From contig JAJYUT010000003.1 of the NCBI GenBank assembly GCA_021792365.1, forward strand, positions 372,001 to 436,000: 64,000 nucleotides of DNA, read 5' to 3'. Position numbers and translations under genes: made by a program. This document shows, in pieces, positions 34,922 through 45,782 of the stretch (the first letter of the stretch is position 1; the number at the start of each line of letters is the position of its first letter). Under the pieces are notes generated by a model. That model searched no databases. It saw nothing but the letters and a program-made list of their open reading frames with translations, and was not told the origin of the DNA. This DNA is from Pseudomonadota bacterium (GTDB lineage Bacteria > Pseudomonadota > Alphaproteobacteria > Dongiales > Dongiaceae).

Positions 34922-36351
34922 TTCGGCACCTTCACGCGCTCGAGCACGGCGGCGAAGAAGCCGTCGGTGCCGTGCTGCGCGGGGGCGAGGGAGAGCGTCG
35001 ATCTACACGCACCACCGTCAATGCCACTCTCATTCGTCACCCCGGCCCCCGAGCCGGGGTCCATGGATGGGTTCACGCTTGCCCTTCCCGTGGACCCCGG
35101 CTCGTTGGCCGGGGTGACGGGAAGAGAAACTGCTTCGCCGAAGACCTCCTTCCACACCTCCGCAATCGGCACCAGCTTGAAATCCGGATGCGCTTGCAGG
35201 AACGCCTCCACCTGCGCCTCGTTCTCCTCCTCCAGCAGCGAGCAGGTCGCGTAGATCAGCCGCCCGCCCGGCTTCACCAGGCGCCAGGCGCTGTCGAGGA
35301 TGTTGCGCTGAAGATTCGCCAGCTCTTCGAGGTCGGAGGGCGTCAGCTTCCACTTGGCGTCGGGGTTCCGGCGCCAGGTGCCGGTGCCAGTGCAGGGCGC
35401 GTCGATCAGCACGCGGTCGAAGGTGCCGGCATGGCGCTTCACCCACTGGTCGCGCTCGCTGGACAGCGCGCGGCGCTCGACATTGTGCACGCCGGCGCGG
35501 GTGAAGCGCACGGCCGCGCGCTCGATGCGGCCCTCCAGCACGTCGCAGGCGACGATCTTGCCCTTGTTCTTCATCTGCGCGGCCATCGCAAGAGTCTTGC
35601 CGCCGGCGCCGGCGCAGAAATCGGCGACGCGCATGCCTGGCCGAGCATCCGCAAGCAGCCCGACGAGCTGCGAGCCTTCGTCCTGCACCTCGATCAAGCC
35701 GTCCTTGAACACCTGCATGGTGGCGAGCGGCGGGCGTCCATGCACGCGCAGACCGACCGGCGACAGCGGCGTCGGCGCGGCGACGACTCCTTCCGCCTTC
35801 AGTGCGGCGATCGCCTCATCGCGCGTCGCCTTGATGGTGTTGACCCGCAGGTCGGTCGAGGCGGCGGTGATCGCCGCCCGCATCTCCGCATCCATGCGCG
35901 CGCCGAAGCGCCGGCGCAGCAGCGGCGCGATCCAGTCCGGATACTCGCCCCGCACATCGGCGGGCTGCTCGCCACTCTCGATCGCCTTGCCTGCAACGGT
36001 CTTGGTGATCCAGCGCTCGGCCTCATCGAGCTTGCCGGGGTGGTATTGTTGGCCGTCGAACGAGCCGGCGATGCGGTCGGCGGTCCAGCCGTCCAGCAAG
36101 GCCAGCGATGCGATGAGGCGCGCGCGGTCGCGGTCCTGCGGCGTCTGGCCGGCTTTCCAGATCCACCAATCGAGCGCGGCGCGGCGGCGCAGCACGGCAT
36201 AGGCGCGGTCCAGGACCTCGCGCCGGTCCTTGGCGCCGATATAGCGGCGGGTGCGGAAGAACGCCGCCGTCGCGCGATCCGCCGGCGCGCTGCCGGCATG
36301 GATCGCGTGCAGCAGGTCGATCGCGGCCTGCAGGCGCGCGCCGGGGGTCAT
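34918..36351 (-). CDS. rsmB: RsmB-type 16S rRNA (cytosine-C5) methyltransferase carrying an inserted palindromic element
   Basis: 477 residues from ATG 36351 with GGGAG nearby; a longer in-frame start at 36408 lies inside a repeat and is rejected. An N-terminal NusB-like helical part is followed by the catalytic domain: VADFCAGAGGKTLAMAA (AdoMet motif I), LIDAPCTGTGTWRRNPD and IYATCSLLEEENE (the two cysteines of the NOL1/NOP2/Sun family) and HGTDGFFAAVLERVK at the end. Between VFGEAVSLP and STLSLAPAQHGT an extra stretch of roughly 35 residues, rich in P, G and S, is encoded by the hairpin repeat at 35036–35118. The frame is preserved. Confidence 0.88.
   Translation of the reverse strand: MTPGARLQAAIDLLHAIHAGSAPADRATAAFFRTRRYIGAKDRREVLDRAYAVLRRRAALDWWIWKAGQTPQDRDRARLIASLALLDGWTADRIAGSFDGQQYHPGKLDEAERWITKTVAGKAIESGEQPADVRGEYPDWIAPLLRRRFGARMDAEMRAAITAASTDLRVNTIKATRDEAIAALKAEGVVAAPTPLSPVGLRVHGRPPLATMQVFKDGLIEVQDEGSQLVGLLADARPGMRVADFCAGAGGKTLAMAAQMKNKGKIVACDVLEGRIERAAVRFTRAGVHNVERRALSSERDQWVKRHAGTFDRVLIDAPCTGTGTWRRNPDAKWKLTPSDLEELANLQRNILDSAWRLVKPGGRLIYATCSLLEEENEAQVEAFLQAHPDFKLVPIAEVWKEVFGEAVSLPVTPANEPGSTGRASVNPSMDPGSGAGVTNESGIDGGACRSTLSLAPAQHGTDGFFAAVLERVKVPK
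35036..35118. repeat. REP-like palindromic element inside the rsmB coding sequence
   Basis: GTCACCCCGGCC (35036–35047) pairs with GGCCGGGGTGAC (35107–35118), and CGAGCCGGGGTCCA (35050–35063) with TGGACCCCGGCTCG (35091–35104). That is 26 paired bases with one 2-base internal loop and a 27-base apical loop. The core (GTCACCCCGGCC…GAGCCGGGG) is shared with the repeat at 38236. Confidence 0.85.
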
Positions 36352-36379
36352 CGCGCCGACTCCCGCCAGTTCTCCGTCG

Positions 36380-36477
36380 TCATCCCAAGGCTTGGCCTTG
36401 GGATCCACGAGTTTGCCTGTAGCCGCTCAGCCTTGCTGATCGAAACTCGTGGATGGCAAGGCCAAGCCTTGCCATGA
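36380..36477. repeat. Long inverted repeat between rsmB and guaB
   Basis: A 35-base arm at 36380–36414 (TCATCCCAAGGCTTGGCC…) is complementary to 36443–36477 except at four positions; the loop is 28 bases. Each arm also holds an inner palindrome (CCAAGG..TTGG type). Intergenic, 29 bases before the rsmB start. Confidence 0.8.
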
Positions 36478-36590
36478 TGGAGGCGTGTGTGGCGCCAACG
36501 AGAGTCAGCGCCAAAACCGACAACCCCGGCCTTTGGCCGGGAGTTCGGTGTGCTCTCGCCCGCGATGCCGCAGCGCCTCCGCACCATGCC

Positions 36591-38340
<1,750 letters not shown>

Positions 38341-38344
38341 GGAT

Positions 38345-39064
38345 TTAAGGGCCGCGGAAACCCAGCGCCACCACGTAGATCTCTGCTGAATCGCTTCGGC
38401 TCGCGGGCGGTTTCACATGCTTCACTTCGTCGAAATCGCGCTTCAGCAGCTTGAGAAGCTCGCCGGTCGCGCCGCCTTGCAGCACCTTGCAGACGAAAGC
38501 GCCGCCCTTGGCCAGCACGTCCTTGGCGAAATCATGCGCGGTTTCGGCGAGGGCCATGATCTTCAGATGGTCGGTCTGCGCATGGCCGGTGGAGGAGGCC
38601 GCCATGTCGCTCAGCACCACGTTGGCGAGGCCATCCAGGCGGCGCTTCAATTCGTCCGGCGCCTCCTCGCTCATGAAATCCATTTCGATGAGGTCGGCGC
38701 CCGGGATCGGGTCCATCGGCAGCAGGTCGATGCCGATTACCTTGCCCCGCTCGCCGACGCGATCCACCGCCACTTGGCACCAGCCGCCGGGCGCGGCGCC
38801 GAGATCGACCACCCGCGCGCCGGCTTTGAGGAAATGGAACTTGTCGTCGAGCTGCAGCAGCTTGAAGGCCGCGCGCGAGCGGTAGCCCTGCTTCTTCGCT
38901 TCGGCGACGTAAGGATCGTTGAGCTGCCGCTCCAGCCACCGTGTCGATGACACACTGCGCTTGCCGGCGGTCTTCACCCGCACGGTGAGGCCGCGCCCGC
39001 TGGGGCGCGCGGTGTTGCGCTCCTGTCCGCGCGCATTGCGGCCGCCGCCGCGCCGCTGGGTCAT
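38345..39064 (-). CDS. rlmE: 23S rRNA 2'-O-ribose methyltransferase (RlmE/FtsJ)
   Basis: 239 residues from ATG 39064, with a basic Arg/Gly-rich leader. [37 protein letters not shown] (in parts) holds the catalytic Lys (AFKL) and AdoMet motif [22 protein letters not shown] gives the catalytic Asp and [12 protein letters not shown] the second Lys, with the Glu in [11 protein letters not shown] completing the K-D-K-E tetrad. ATGA overlap with the ppx gene. Confidence 0.93.
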   Translation of the reverse strand: MTQRRGGGRNARGQERNTARPSGRGLTVRVKTAGKRSVSSTRWLERQLNDPYVAEAKKQGYRSRAAFKLLQLDDKFHFLKAGARVVDLGAAPGGWCQVAVDRVGERGKVIGIDLLPMDPIPGADLIEMDFMSEEAPDELKRRLDGLANVVLSDMAASSTGHAQTDHLKIMALAETAHDFAKDVLAKGGAFVCKVLQGGATGELLKLLKRDFDEVKHVKPPASRSDSAEIYVVALGFRGP

Positions 39065-40137
39065 AGCCGGGTTCCGTTCAGGCCGCGGTGATAGACGCTT
39101 TCGGGCGCGGTGCCCGTCACCAAGCTCATCAGGATGCCTTCGCGCACGCCGCGATCGGCGACGCGCAAGCGCCCGATCGGCCATTGCCGGCAGATGGCGG
39201 AGAGGACGGCGCAGCCGGAGACCACGAGATCGGCGCGCTCCGTCCCGATGCAGGGGCTCGTCGCGCGCTCCCGGCAGCTCTGCTCCGAGAGGCGCCGGCT
39301 GATGCGGTCGACATCGCCGAACTCGAGGAACGAGCCGTCGACCACCGAGCGGTCATAGCGCGGCAGGTCCATCTGGATGCCGGAGAGCGTCGTCACCGTG
39401 CCCGAAGTGCCGAGCAGCTGCACCTGGCCGCGCGCGATCAGGCGATGCGCGCCGATGGCCTGGGCGAAGGGCGCGAGATGGTCCTGCACCTCGACGACCA
39501 TGCGCTCGTAGAATTCAGCCGGGCTTTCGTCTGGCGCGGTTTCGGCGCCGAACCGCTCCGTCAAGGTGACGACGCCCAGCGGGATCGAGTGCCAGGCGAT
39601 GATGCGGGGCGGCCGTCCCTGCTCCAGATGAAGCCAGCCGAGCTCGGTCGAGCCGCCACCGATATCGAACACGATGGCATAGGGTCGCGCCCGGTCCAGC
39701 AGCGGCATGCACCCGGAGAAGGCGAGCTTCGCCTCTTCCGAGGTGGTGATGATCTCGAGATGGACGCCGGTCTCGGCGCGCGAGCGCTCCAGAAACTCGA
39801 GGCCGTTGGCCGCGCGGCGGCAGGCCTCGGTGGCGACCGAGCGCATCAGCGAGACGCCGCGCCGCTGCATCTTCCCGGCGCACACTTTCAATGCTTCGAT
39901 GGTGCGATCCATGGCGACGGCCGAGAGCGCGCCGGTCTGCGACACGCCCTCGCCGAGGCGGACGATCCGGGAAAAGGCATCGATGACCTGGAACCCGGAA
40001 TTCCCCTGCCGCGCGATGAGGAGGCGGCAATTGTTGGTTCCCAGATCAAGGGCCGCCATGATTTGCCCGGGCCTGGCGGCGCGCGTCCTCGACAGCGCCT
40101 CAGCCCCGTTGGCGGGGGTTCGATCCAGCACGCTCAA
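39061..40137 (-). CDS. Ppx/GppA-family phosphatase
   Basis: 358 residues of the actin/Hsp70-like ASKHA fold. [17 protein letters not shown] is phosphate loop 1, [13 protein letters not shown] phosphate loop 2, and [11 protein letters not shown] the adenosine-side motif. [11 protein letters not shown] and EACRRAANG are family blocks. Acts on exopolyphosphate or pppGpp; sequence does not decide which. The short form without the C-terminal HD domain is normal for alphaproteobacteria. Four-base overlap with rlmE. Confidence 0.88.
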   Translation of the reverse strand: MSVLDRTPANGAEALSRTRAARPGQIMAALDLGTNNCRLLIARQGNSGFQVIDAFSRIVRLGEGVSQTGALSAVAMDRTIEALKVCAGKMQRRGVSLMRSVATEACRRAANGLEFLERSRAETGVHLEIITTSEEAKLAFSGCMPLLDRARPYAIVFDIGGGSTELGWLHLEQGRPPRIIAWHSIPLGVVTLTERFGAETAPDESPAEFYERMVVEVQDHLAPFAQAIGAHRLIARGQVQLLGTSGTVTTLSGIQMDLPRYDRSVVDGSFLEFGDVDRISRRLSEQSCRERATSPCIGTERADLVVSGCAVLSAICRQWPIGRLRVADRGVREGILMSLVTGTAPESVYHRGLNGTRL

Positions 40138-40340
40138 CTCCCAGCCGGCAGCGTCAAGCTCTTGGAAACGCTTGGGATTTCCCCACCAAAAGCGTTCGCG
40201 CCAGCACTTCGCAGCCGAGTTTACAGGCTGTTCGAGGCAAAGTTAAGACTGGAGCGAAGTGCCTGCCGGACCCGCGCAAAGGCATCGGGCCGCCGCCCGG
40301 GATGTTTCAAGACTGGGCCGCAGCAGGCCAGTCAAGGTCG

Positions 40341-41897
40341 ATGGGCATGAGCGCCGATCATTCAGACCAGTCCGAGGTCATCCGGTTCCTCTCGCGGCCC
40401 GAGAGCTACGGCGGCGCCCCGGCGGTCGAGACGATCACGACCCACGCCTCCCTGATCTTCCTGGCGGGCGAACGCGCCTACAAGCTCAAGCGCGCGGTCC
40501 GATACAGCTATCTCGATTACGCCACCGCCGAACTGCGCCGGCACGCCTGCGAGATGGAGCTGGCGCTCAATCGCCGCACCGCGCCGGAGCTCTATCTCGC
40601 CGTCGAGGCGGTTCGCAGCGCGCCGAACGGCACGCTGCGCTTCGATGGCGCCGGTGAGCCGGTCGACTGGGTGGTGGTCATGCGCCGGTTTCCGCAGGAT
40701 GCGCTGCTCAGCCACGTGGCGGAGCGCGGACGGCTCACGACCGGCCTGTCGGCAGTGCTGGCAGACCGGATCGCCGCCTTCCACGAGATCGCCGAGATCA
40801 CGCACCGTCACGGCGGTGTGGAAGGCGTGCGCGCGGTGATCCAGATCAATGACGAGAACCTGCGGCGATCGCCTCCGCTTGGCGTGACGAAGCCGGACAT
40901 CGACGCGCTGCACGACGCATCGCTGGCGGCGCTGCGCACGCAAGCCCCGCTGCTGGAAGCGCGGCGGCGCGACGGCAAGTGCCGCCGCTGCCACGGCGAT
41001 CTCCACCTCGGCAACATCTGCCTGATCGACGGCCAGCCGACCTTGTTCGACTGCATCGAGTTCAGCGACTTGATCGCCTGCATCGACGTGCTGTACGACC
41101 TCGCGTTCCTTCTCATGGACCTGCGCCATCGCGAGTTGACGCGGCACTGCGGGCTCATCCTCAACCGCTATCTCGACCTGACGGCCGACGATGACGGGCT
41201 GCCTGCGCTCGCCCTGTTCATGTCGCTGCGCGCCTCCGTGCGGGCACATGTGACAGCGACCGGCGCGGCGAAGCTTGAGTCCGTCGAAGCGCAAGAGGCG
41301 CGATTGTCGGAAGCACGATCGTATTTCGATCGGGCCGTCGACCTGCTGCGGCCGAGGCCGGCACGCCTGATCGCGATCGGTGGGCTGAGCGGAACCGGAA
41401 AGTCGAGCGTGGCTGCCGCGCTGGCGGGAGAGTTCGGCACCGCCGCGGGCGCGCGCGTGCTGCGCAGCGATGTGCTGCGCAAACAGCTTTTCGGCCGGCG
41501 GCCGGAGGAGCGTTTGCCGGCCGAAGCCTATACCAGCGAGGTCACTGACCGGGTCTATGCCGCGCTCGCGGAGCGCGCGCAGAGGATCCTCGCGCAGGGC
41601 AACCCAGTCATCCTGGACGCCGTCGCCGCTTTGCCCAGCGAGCGCGCCGCCTTTGCCGCCATCGCGCGCGCGGCGGGCGCGGCCTTCACCGGCATCTGGC
41701 TGGAGGCGCCGGCGACAACCCTGGAAGCGCGCGTGGCGCAGCGCGGCAAGGATGCCTCCGACGCGACCGTTGACGTGCTGCAGCGGCAGCTTGCCTATGA
41801 CCTCGGCGCGATCGACTGGATCCGGGTCGATGCTGACCAGCCGGCGGAGGCCGTCATCAACGCGGCCCGCATGGCCGTCGGTGCGGATCGAGGCTGA
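40341..41897 (+). CDS. Fusion of aminoglycoside-phosphotransferase-like and AAA_33-type kinase domains
   Basis: About 518 residues. Residues about 20–330 resemble an APH-like kinase: YKLKRAVRYSYLDY has the ATP-contact lysine, CHGDLHLGNICLIDG the catalytic Asp loop and LFDCIEFSD the metal Asp. The remainder is a P-loop kinase, with Walker A GGLSGTGKSSVAAALAG and DAVAALPSERAAF. Such two-domain proteins are widespread and uncharacterised; antibiotic resistance should not be assumed. Start uncertain among 40302, 40341 and 40347. Stands alone, 203 bases from the divergent ppx gene. Confidence 0.8.
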   Translation: MGMSADHSDQSEVIRFLSRPESYGGAPAVETITTHASLIFLAGERAYKLKRAVRYSYLDYATAELRRHACEMELALNRRTAPELYLAVEAVRSAPNGTLRFDGAGEPVDWVVVMRRFPQDALLSHVAERGRLTTGLSAVLADRIAAFHEIAEITHRHGGVEGVRAVIQINDENLRRSPPLGVTKPDIDALHDASLAALRTQAPLLEARRRDGKCRRCHGDLHLGNICLIDGQPTLFDCIEFSDLIACIDVLYDLAFLLMDLRHRELTRHCGLILNRYLDLTADDDGLPALALFMSLRASVRAHVTATGAAKLESVEAQEARLSEARSYFDRAVDLLRPRPARLIAIGGLSGTGKSSVAAALAGEFGTAAGARVLRSDVLRKQLFGRRPEERLPAEAYTSEVTDRVYAALAERAQRILAQGNPVILDAVAALPSERAAFAAIARAAGAAFTGIWLEAPATTLEARVAQRGKDASDATVDVLQRQLAYDLGAIDWIRVDADQPAEAVINAARMAVGADRG

Positions 41898-41915
41898 GCG
41901 GCTCCGCCTCGGCGG

Positions 41916-42827
41916 CTATTCCATGAGGTCCCAGTGCGGCCGGGAACCGAAGCGCTCGGCCAGGAAATCGACGAAGGCGCGCACCTTCGGCGAGAGATGA
42001 CGCGCGGGCGGATAGATTGCGTAGATGCCGCCGTCGGTCGGCACGTATTCGGGCAGCAGCGACACCAGCGCGGCGGCCTGGATGTCTGGACCGACGATGA
42101 AGCTCGGCAGGTAGACGATGCCGAGCCCCTGCAGCGCTGCGCAGCGCAGGGCGTCGCCGTTGTTCGCGTGCAGCCGGCCATTGATCGCCACCGGCCAGGG
42201 CCTGCCCTCCCTGGTGACGAACTGCCATTCCGGCGTCAGGCTGTTGGTGCTGTAGCAGAGGCACTGGTGGCGTTTCAGGTCGTCGGGATCGCGCGGCGCA
42301 GCATGCGCCTTCAGGTATTCCGGGCTGGCGCAGAGAACCATCCGGAGGGGCGCGAGGCGCCGAGCCACGAGACTGGAGTCGGAGAGGCGGCCGATCCGGA
42401 TCGCCGTGTCGAAGCCTTCGTCCACCAGGTCGACGTAGCGGTCGTTCAGCGACAGATCGAGCTCAACCTCGGGAAAGCGCGCCAGGAAATCGCGGATCGC
42501 CGGGCCGAGATGCAGGATGCCGAAGCTCATCGGCGCGCTCACCCGCAGGCGCCCCCTCGGCGCGGCCTGCGCGTGGGCCACTGAGATGTTCGCCTCCTCG
42601 ATATCCTTCAGGATGCGGCTGACCTGCGCGTGATAGCCCCGCCCTTCCTCCGTCAGGGACAAGGAACGCGTCGTGCGGTGGAACAGGCGCGCGCCAAGCT
42701 CGGCTTCCAGCGCCGCGACCTGGCGGCTGACCAGCGACTTGGAGCTGCGCAGGCGGCGGGCAGCCTCGGAGAAGGACTTCGCCTCCGCGACCCGGACAAA
42801 CGCCTCCATGTTGGACAAACGATCCAC
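41916..42827 (-). CDS. LysR-family transcriptional regulator
   Basis: 303 residues. AFVRVAEAKSFSEAARRLRSSKSLVSRQVAALEAELGARLFHR (in parts) is the winged helix-turn-helix, and RGRLRVSAPMSFGILHLGPA starts the effector domain of the CrgA/DhcR-like subgroup. It is divergent from the isochorismatase-like gene across a 127-base gap with a clear palindrome, so it likely regulates that gene. Confidence 0.9.
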   Translation of the reverse strand: MDRLSNMEAFVRVAEAKSFSEAARRLRSSKSLVSRQVAALEAELGARLFHRTTRSLSLTEEGRGYHAQVSRILKDIEEANISVAHAQAAPRGRLRVSAPMSFGILHLGPAIRDFLARFPEVELDLSLNDRYVDLVDEGFDTAIRIGRLSDSSLVARRLAPLRMVLCASPEYLKAHAAPRDPDDLKRHQCLCYSTNSLTPEWQFVTREGRPWPVAINGRLHANNGDALRCAALQGLGIVYLPSFIVGPDIQAAALVSLLPEYVPTDGGIYAIYPPARHLSPKVRAFVDFLAERFGSRPHWDLME

Positions 42828-42843
42828 TTTGTCGCCTCCCCTG

Positions 42844-42875
42844 CAACAATATTGTTACAATATAGGAGATTGTTG
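42844..42875. promoter_or_regulatory. LysR-type operator region
   Basis: AACAATATTGTT (42845–42856) is a perfect 12-base palindrome, and CAACAAT (42844–42850) is matched by ATTGTTG (42869–42875) as an outer inverted repeat. It lies between the divergent LysR and hydrolase genes in a short A+T-rich patch. Confidence 0.55.
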
Positions 42876-42954
42876 CGCCATTTAGTCAAGCGTAGGTTTT
42901 GGCCACGAGCAGCGATGCTCGGATGAGAAACACGCCCGAACAGGAGACGACACG

Positions 42955-43647
42955 ATGGCCAATCCAAAGCTTGAGATCCTGACGCCCCAGAACTCGCAAA
43001 TGATCTTCATCGATCACCAGCCGCAGATGGCATTCGGCGTTCAGTCGATCGATCGCCAGGTGCTCAAGAACAACACCGTCGCGCTCGCCAAGGCCGCCAA
43101 GGTCTTCAACATCCCGACCATCATCACCACGGTCGAGACGGAGAGCTTCTCCGGCCACACCTATCCCGAGTTGCTGGATGTGTTCCCGGGCCAGAAGCTG
43201 CTCGAGCGCACCTCGATGAACTCGTGGGACGACCAGAAGGTGCGCGACGCCCTTGCCGCCGCCGGCCGGAAGAAGGTCGTCGTCGCCGGGCTCTGGACAG
43301 AGGTCTGCAACACCACGTTCGCACTTTCCGCCATGCTCGAAGGCAATTACGAGATCTACATGGTCGCCGACGCCTCCGGGGGCACCACGAAGGAAGCGCA
43401 CGACTATGCCATGCAGCGCATGGTCCAGGCCGGCGTGGTGCCGGTGACCTGGCAGCAGGTTTTCCTGGAGTGGCAGCGCGACTGGGCGCGCCGCGATACC
43501 TACGACGCGGTCATCGACATCGTGCGCGAGCATTCCGGCGCCTATGGCATGGGCGTCGACTACGCCTACACGATGGTCCACAAGGCGCAGCAGCGCACCA
43601 CCGGACAGCACGAGGCCATCGCTCCCGTCAAGGCGCAGGCCAGGTGA
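42955..43647 (+). CDS. Isochorismatase-like (YcaC-type) hydrolase
   Basis: 230 residues. MIFIDHQPQMAF has the catalytic Asp, KKVVVAGLWTEVCNTTFALSAMLEG the catalytic Cys (TEVCN) and preceding cis-peptide region, and YMVADASGGTTKEAHDYA the following block. This is the YcaC-type cysteine hydrolase group, substrate unknown. RBS AGGAG precedes ATG 42955. It is followed by a decayed xapX gene. Confidence 0.87.
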   Translation: MANPKLEILTPQNSQMIFIDHQPQMAFGVQSIDRQVLKNNTVALAKAAKVFNIPTIITTVETESFSGHTYPELLDVFPGQKLLERTSMNSWDDQKVRDALAAAGRKKVVVAGLWTEVCNTTFALSAMLEGNYEIYMVADASGGTTKEAHDYAMQRMVQAGVVPVTWQQVFLEWQRDWARRDTYDAVIDIVREHSGAYGMGVDYAYTMVHKAQQRTTGQHEAIAPVKAQAR

Positions 43648-43664
43648 CCCGGGCGTTCGCCGCC

Positions 43665-43800
43665 GTGAAGCCGCTTCTCGTTTCGCTGGGGCGCGGGCCT
43701 GCTCGTCGGCATCGTCTATAGCCTCCTGCATGTGCGATCGCCGGTGTCCGCCGGTGATCGCACTCGCAGGGCGCTGCCTGTTCAACACGCCCACGTCGAT
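43665..43800 (+). pseudogene. xapX (DUF1427) relic with two frameshifts
   Basis: GTG 43665 starts VKPLLVSL. After an extra G in the GGGG run at 43688–43691 the next frame reads GAGLLVGIVYSLLHVRSPV, and after another single-base insertion near 43742 the third frame reads PPVIALAG. Joined, this is the XapX membrane-domain sequence (about 50 residues); its last part is lost. XapX genes often accompany YcaC-type hydrolases and YtcJ-type amidohydrolases, as here. Confidence 0.65.
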
Positions 43801-43831
43801 CGATCGTCATCAGACCATCAGGAGTACAGCT

Positions 43832-45781
43832 ATGCGGGGCTTCCGGCGACGCGACATTCTCGCTTCCACCGCAGCCATAGCCATCTGCTTCAACGCCCGC
43901 GCCGTCCAGGCGCAAGGAGCTTCGATGCACCCCGACCTCATCCTCACCAACGGGCGCTTCACGACCCTCGACCGCGCGCAGCCCGATCCGGAAGCGGTGG
44001 CGATCACCGCCGGCAGATTCAGCGCCATCGGCGCGGCGCGCGACATCCTGCCGACGCGCGGACCGGAAACCCGCGTGCTCGATCTCGGCGGGCGGCGCGC
44101 CATTCCGGGATTGATCGACAGCCATATCCACGTCATCCGCGGCGGCCTTTACTACAACATGGAGCTGCGCTGGGACGGCGTGCCGACGCTGGCGGACGCG
44201 ATGGCGATGCTGAAGCGCCAGGTCGCCAACACGCCCCCGCCGCAATGGGTGCGGGTGGTGGGCGGTTTCACCGAGCACCAGTTCGCGGAGAAGCGCCTGC
44301 CGACCCTGGACGAAATCAACGCTGCCGCGCCGGACACGCCGGTCTTCATCCTGCATCTCTATGACCGCGCGCTGCTCAACCGCGCCGCGCTGCGGGCGGC
44401 GAGCTACACCAAGGACACGCCCAACCCGCCCGGCGGCGAAATCCAACGCGACGCCTCGGGAGAGCCGACCGGGTTGCTGCTGGCAAAGCCCAACGCCCTC
44501 ATCCTCTATGCGACCCTCGCCAAGGGGCCGAAGCTGCCGCCGGAGATCCAGCTCAACTCCACCCGGCATTTCATGCGCGAGCTGAACCGCCTCGGCATCA
44601 CCAGCGTGATCGATGCGGGCGGCGGGTTCCAGAACTATCCCGACGACTACGCGGTGATCGAGAAGCTGCACGCCGACGGCGAGATGACCTTGCGCATCGC
44701 CTACAACCTGTTCACGCAGAAGGCGGGCCAGGAGCTGGAGGATTTCACCCGCTGGACCGGCATGGTGAAGCCGGGCCAAGGCGACGATCTCTACCGCGTC
44801 AACGGCGCGGGCGAGATGCTGGTGTTCTCCGCCGCCGATTTCGAGGATTTCCGCGAGCCGCGCCCCGACCTCTCCAACACGATGGAGGGCGAGCTGGAAC
44901 GCGTGGTGCGGCTGCTGGCTGAACAGCGCTGGCCCTGGCGGCTGCACGCCACCTATGACGAGACCATCGACCGCGCGCTCGGCGTGTTCGAGAAGGTCAA
45001 CAGGGACATCCCGCTGCAGGGCCTCAACTGGTTCTTCGACCACGCCGAGACCGTGAGCCAACGCAACATTGATCGCATCGCCGCTTTGGGCGGCGGCATC
45101 GCCGTGCAGCATCGCATGGCGTTCCAGGGCGAGTATTTCATCGAGCGCTACGGCGCGCAGGCGGCGGAGGCCACGCCGCCGATCCGGCGCATGCTCGCGG
45201 CCGGCGTGCCGGTCGGCGCCGGCACGGACGCGACCCGCGTCGCCAGCTACAATCCGTGGGTTTCGCTCGCTTGGCTGGTGACCGGCAAGACGGTCGGCGG
45301 CACGCGGCTCTACCCGCCGGCCAACCGGCTGGACCGTGAGACGGCGCTGCGCCTGTGGACGGAGGCCAATACCTGGTTCTCCAGCGAGCAGGGCAAGAAG
45401 GGCCGCATCGCAATCGGCGAGCTTGCCGACCTCGCCGTGCTGTCCGCGGATTATTTCAGCGTGCCGGAGGACGAGATCCCGCATCTCTCCTCGGAGCTGA
45501 CCCTGCTCGGCGGCGAGGTGGTGCATGGCGCCGGCGATTTCTCCAATCTCGCGCCGCCCCTGCCGCCCGCCGCCCCCGACTGGTCGCCGGTGCGATCCTT
45601 CGGCGGATACCAGGATCGCGCCGCGGGCACGGTGCAGCGCGCGGCTGCCGCGTCCTGCGGGTGCAGCCACGGCTGCAATGTCCACGGGCACAATCATGCC
45701 GGCGCCTGGGCCACAGCCGTGCCGGCAGCCGATGCGCGCAGCTTCTGGGGCGCGCTCGGCTGCTCCTGCTGGGCGGTGTGA
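43832..45781 (+). CDS. YtcJ-like metal-dependent amidohydrolase, Tat-exported
   Basis: 649 residues from ATG 43832 with AGGAG upstream. FRRRDILASTAAIAICF is a twin-arginine signal ending near VQAQG. PGLIDSHIHVIRGG holds the HxH metal pair, WFFDHAETVSQ and the QHRMAFQ region further His, and GAGTDATRVASYNPW the final metal Asp, all typical of YtcJ-like amidohydrolases. After residue 600 the protein has an unusual Cys/His-rich tail (ASCGCSHGCNVHGHNH … GCSCWAV) that may bind metal. Two bases separate it from the DUF1275 gene. Confidence 0.85.
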   Translation: MRGFRRRDILASTAAIAICFNARAVQAQGASMHPDLILTNGRFTTLDRAQPDPEAVAITAGRFSAIGAARDILPTRGPETRVLDLGGRRAIPGLIDSHIHVIRGGLYYNMELRWDGVPTLADAMAMLKRQVANTPPPQWVRVVGGFTEHQFAEKRLPTLDEINAAAPDTPVFILHLYDRALLNRAALRAASYTKDTPNPPGGEIQRDASGEPTGLLLAKPNALILYATLAKGPKLPPEIQLNSTRHFMRELNRLGITSVIDAGGGFQNYPDDYAVIEKLHADGEMTLRIAYNLFTQKAGQELEDFTRWTGMVKPGQGDDLYRVNGAGEMLVFSAADFEDFREPRPDLSNTMEGELERVVRLLAEQRWPWRLHATYDETIDRALGVFEKVNRDIPLQGLNWFFDHAETVSQRNIDRIAALGGGIAVQHRMAFQGEYFIERYGAQAAEATPPIRRMLAAGVPVGAGTDATRVASYNPWVSLAWLVTGKTVGGTRLYPPANRLDRETALRLWTEANTWFSSEQGKKGRIAIGELADLAVLSADYFSVPEDEIPHLSSELTLLGGEVVHGAGDFSNLAPPLPPAAPDWSPVRSFGGYQDRAAGTVQRAAAASCGCSHGCNVHGHNHAGAWATAVPAADARSFWGALGCSCWAV

Positions 45782-45782
45782 C

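Noticed and set aside
36352-36408. Longer N-terminus of RsmB
   Set aside because: The extra codons come from the palindromic repeat and lack family similarity.
40362-41294. Minus-strand ORF opposite the APH/AAA fusion
   Set aside because: Shadow of the plus-strand kinase domains.
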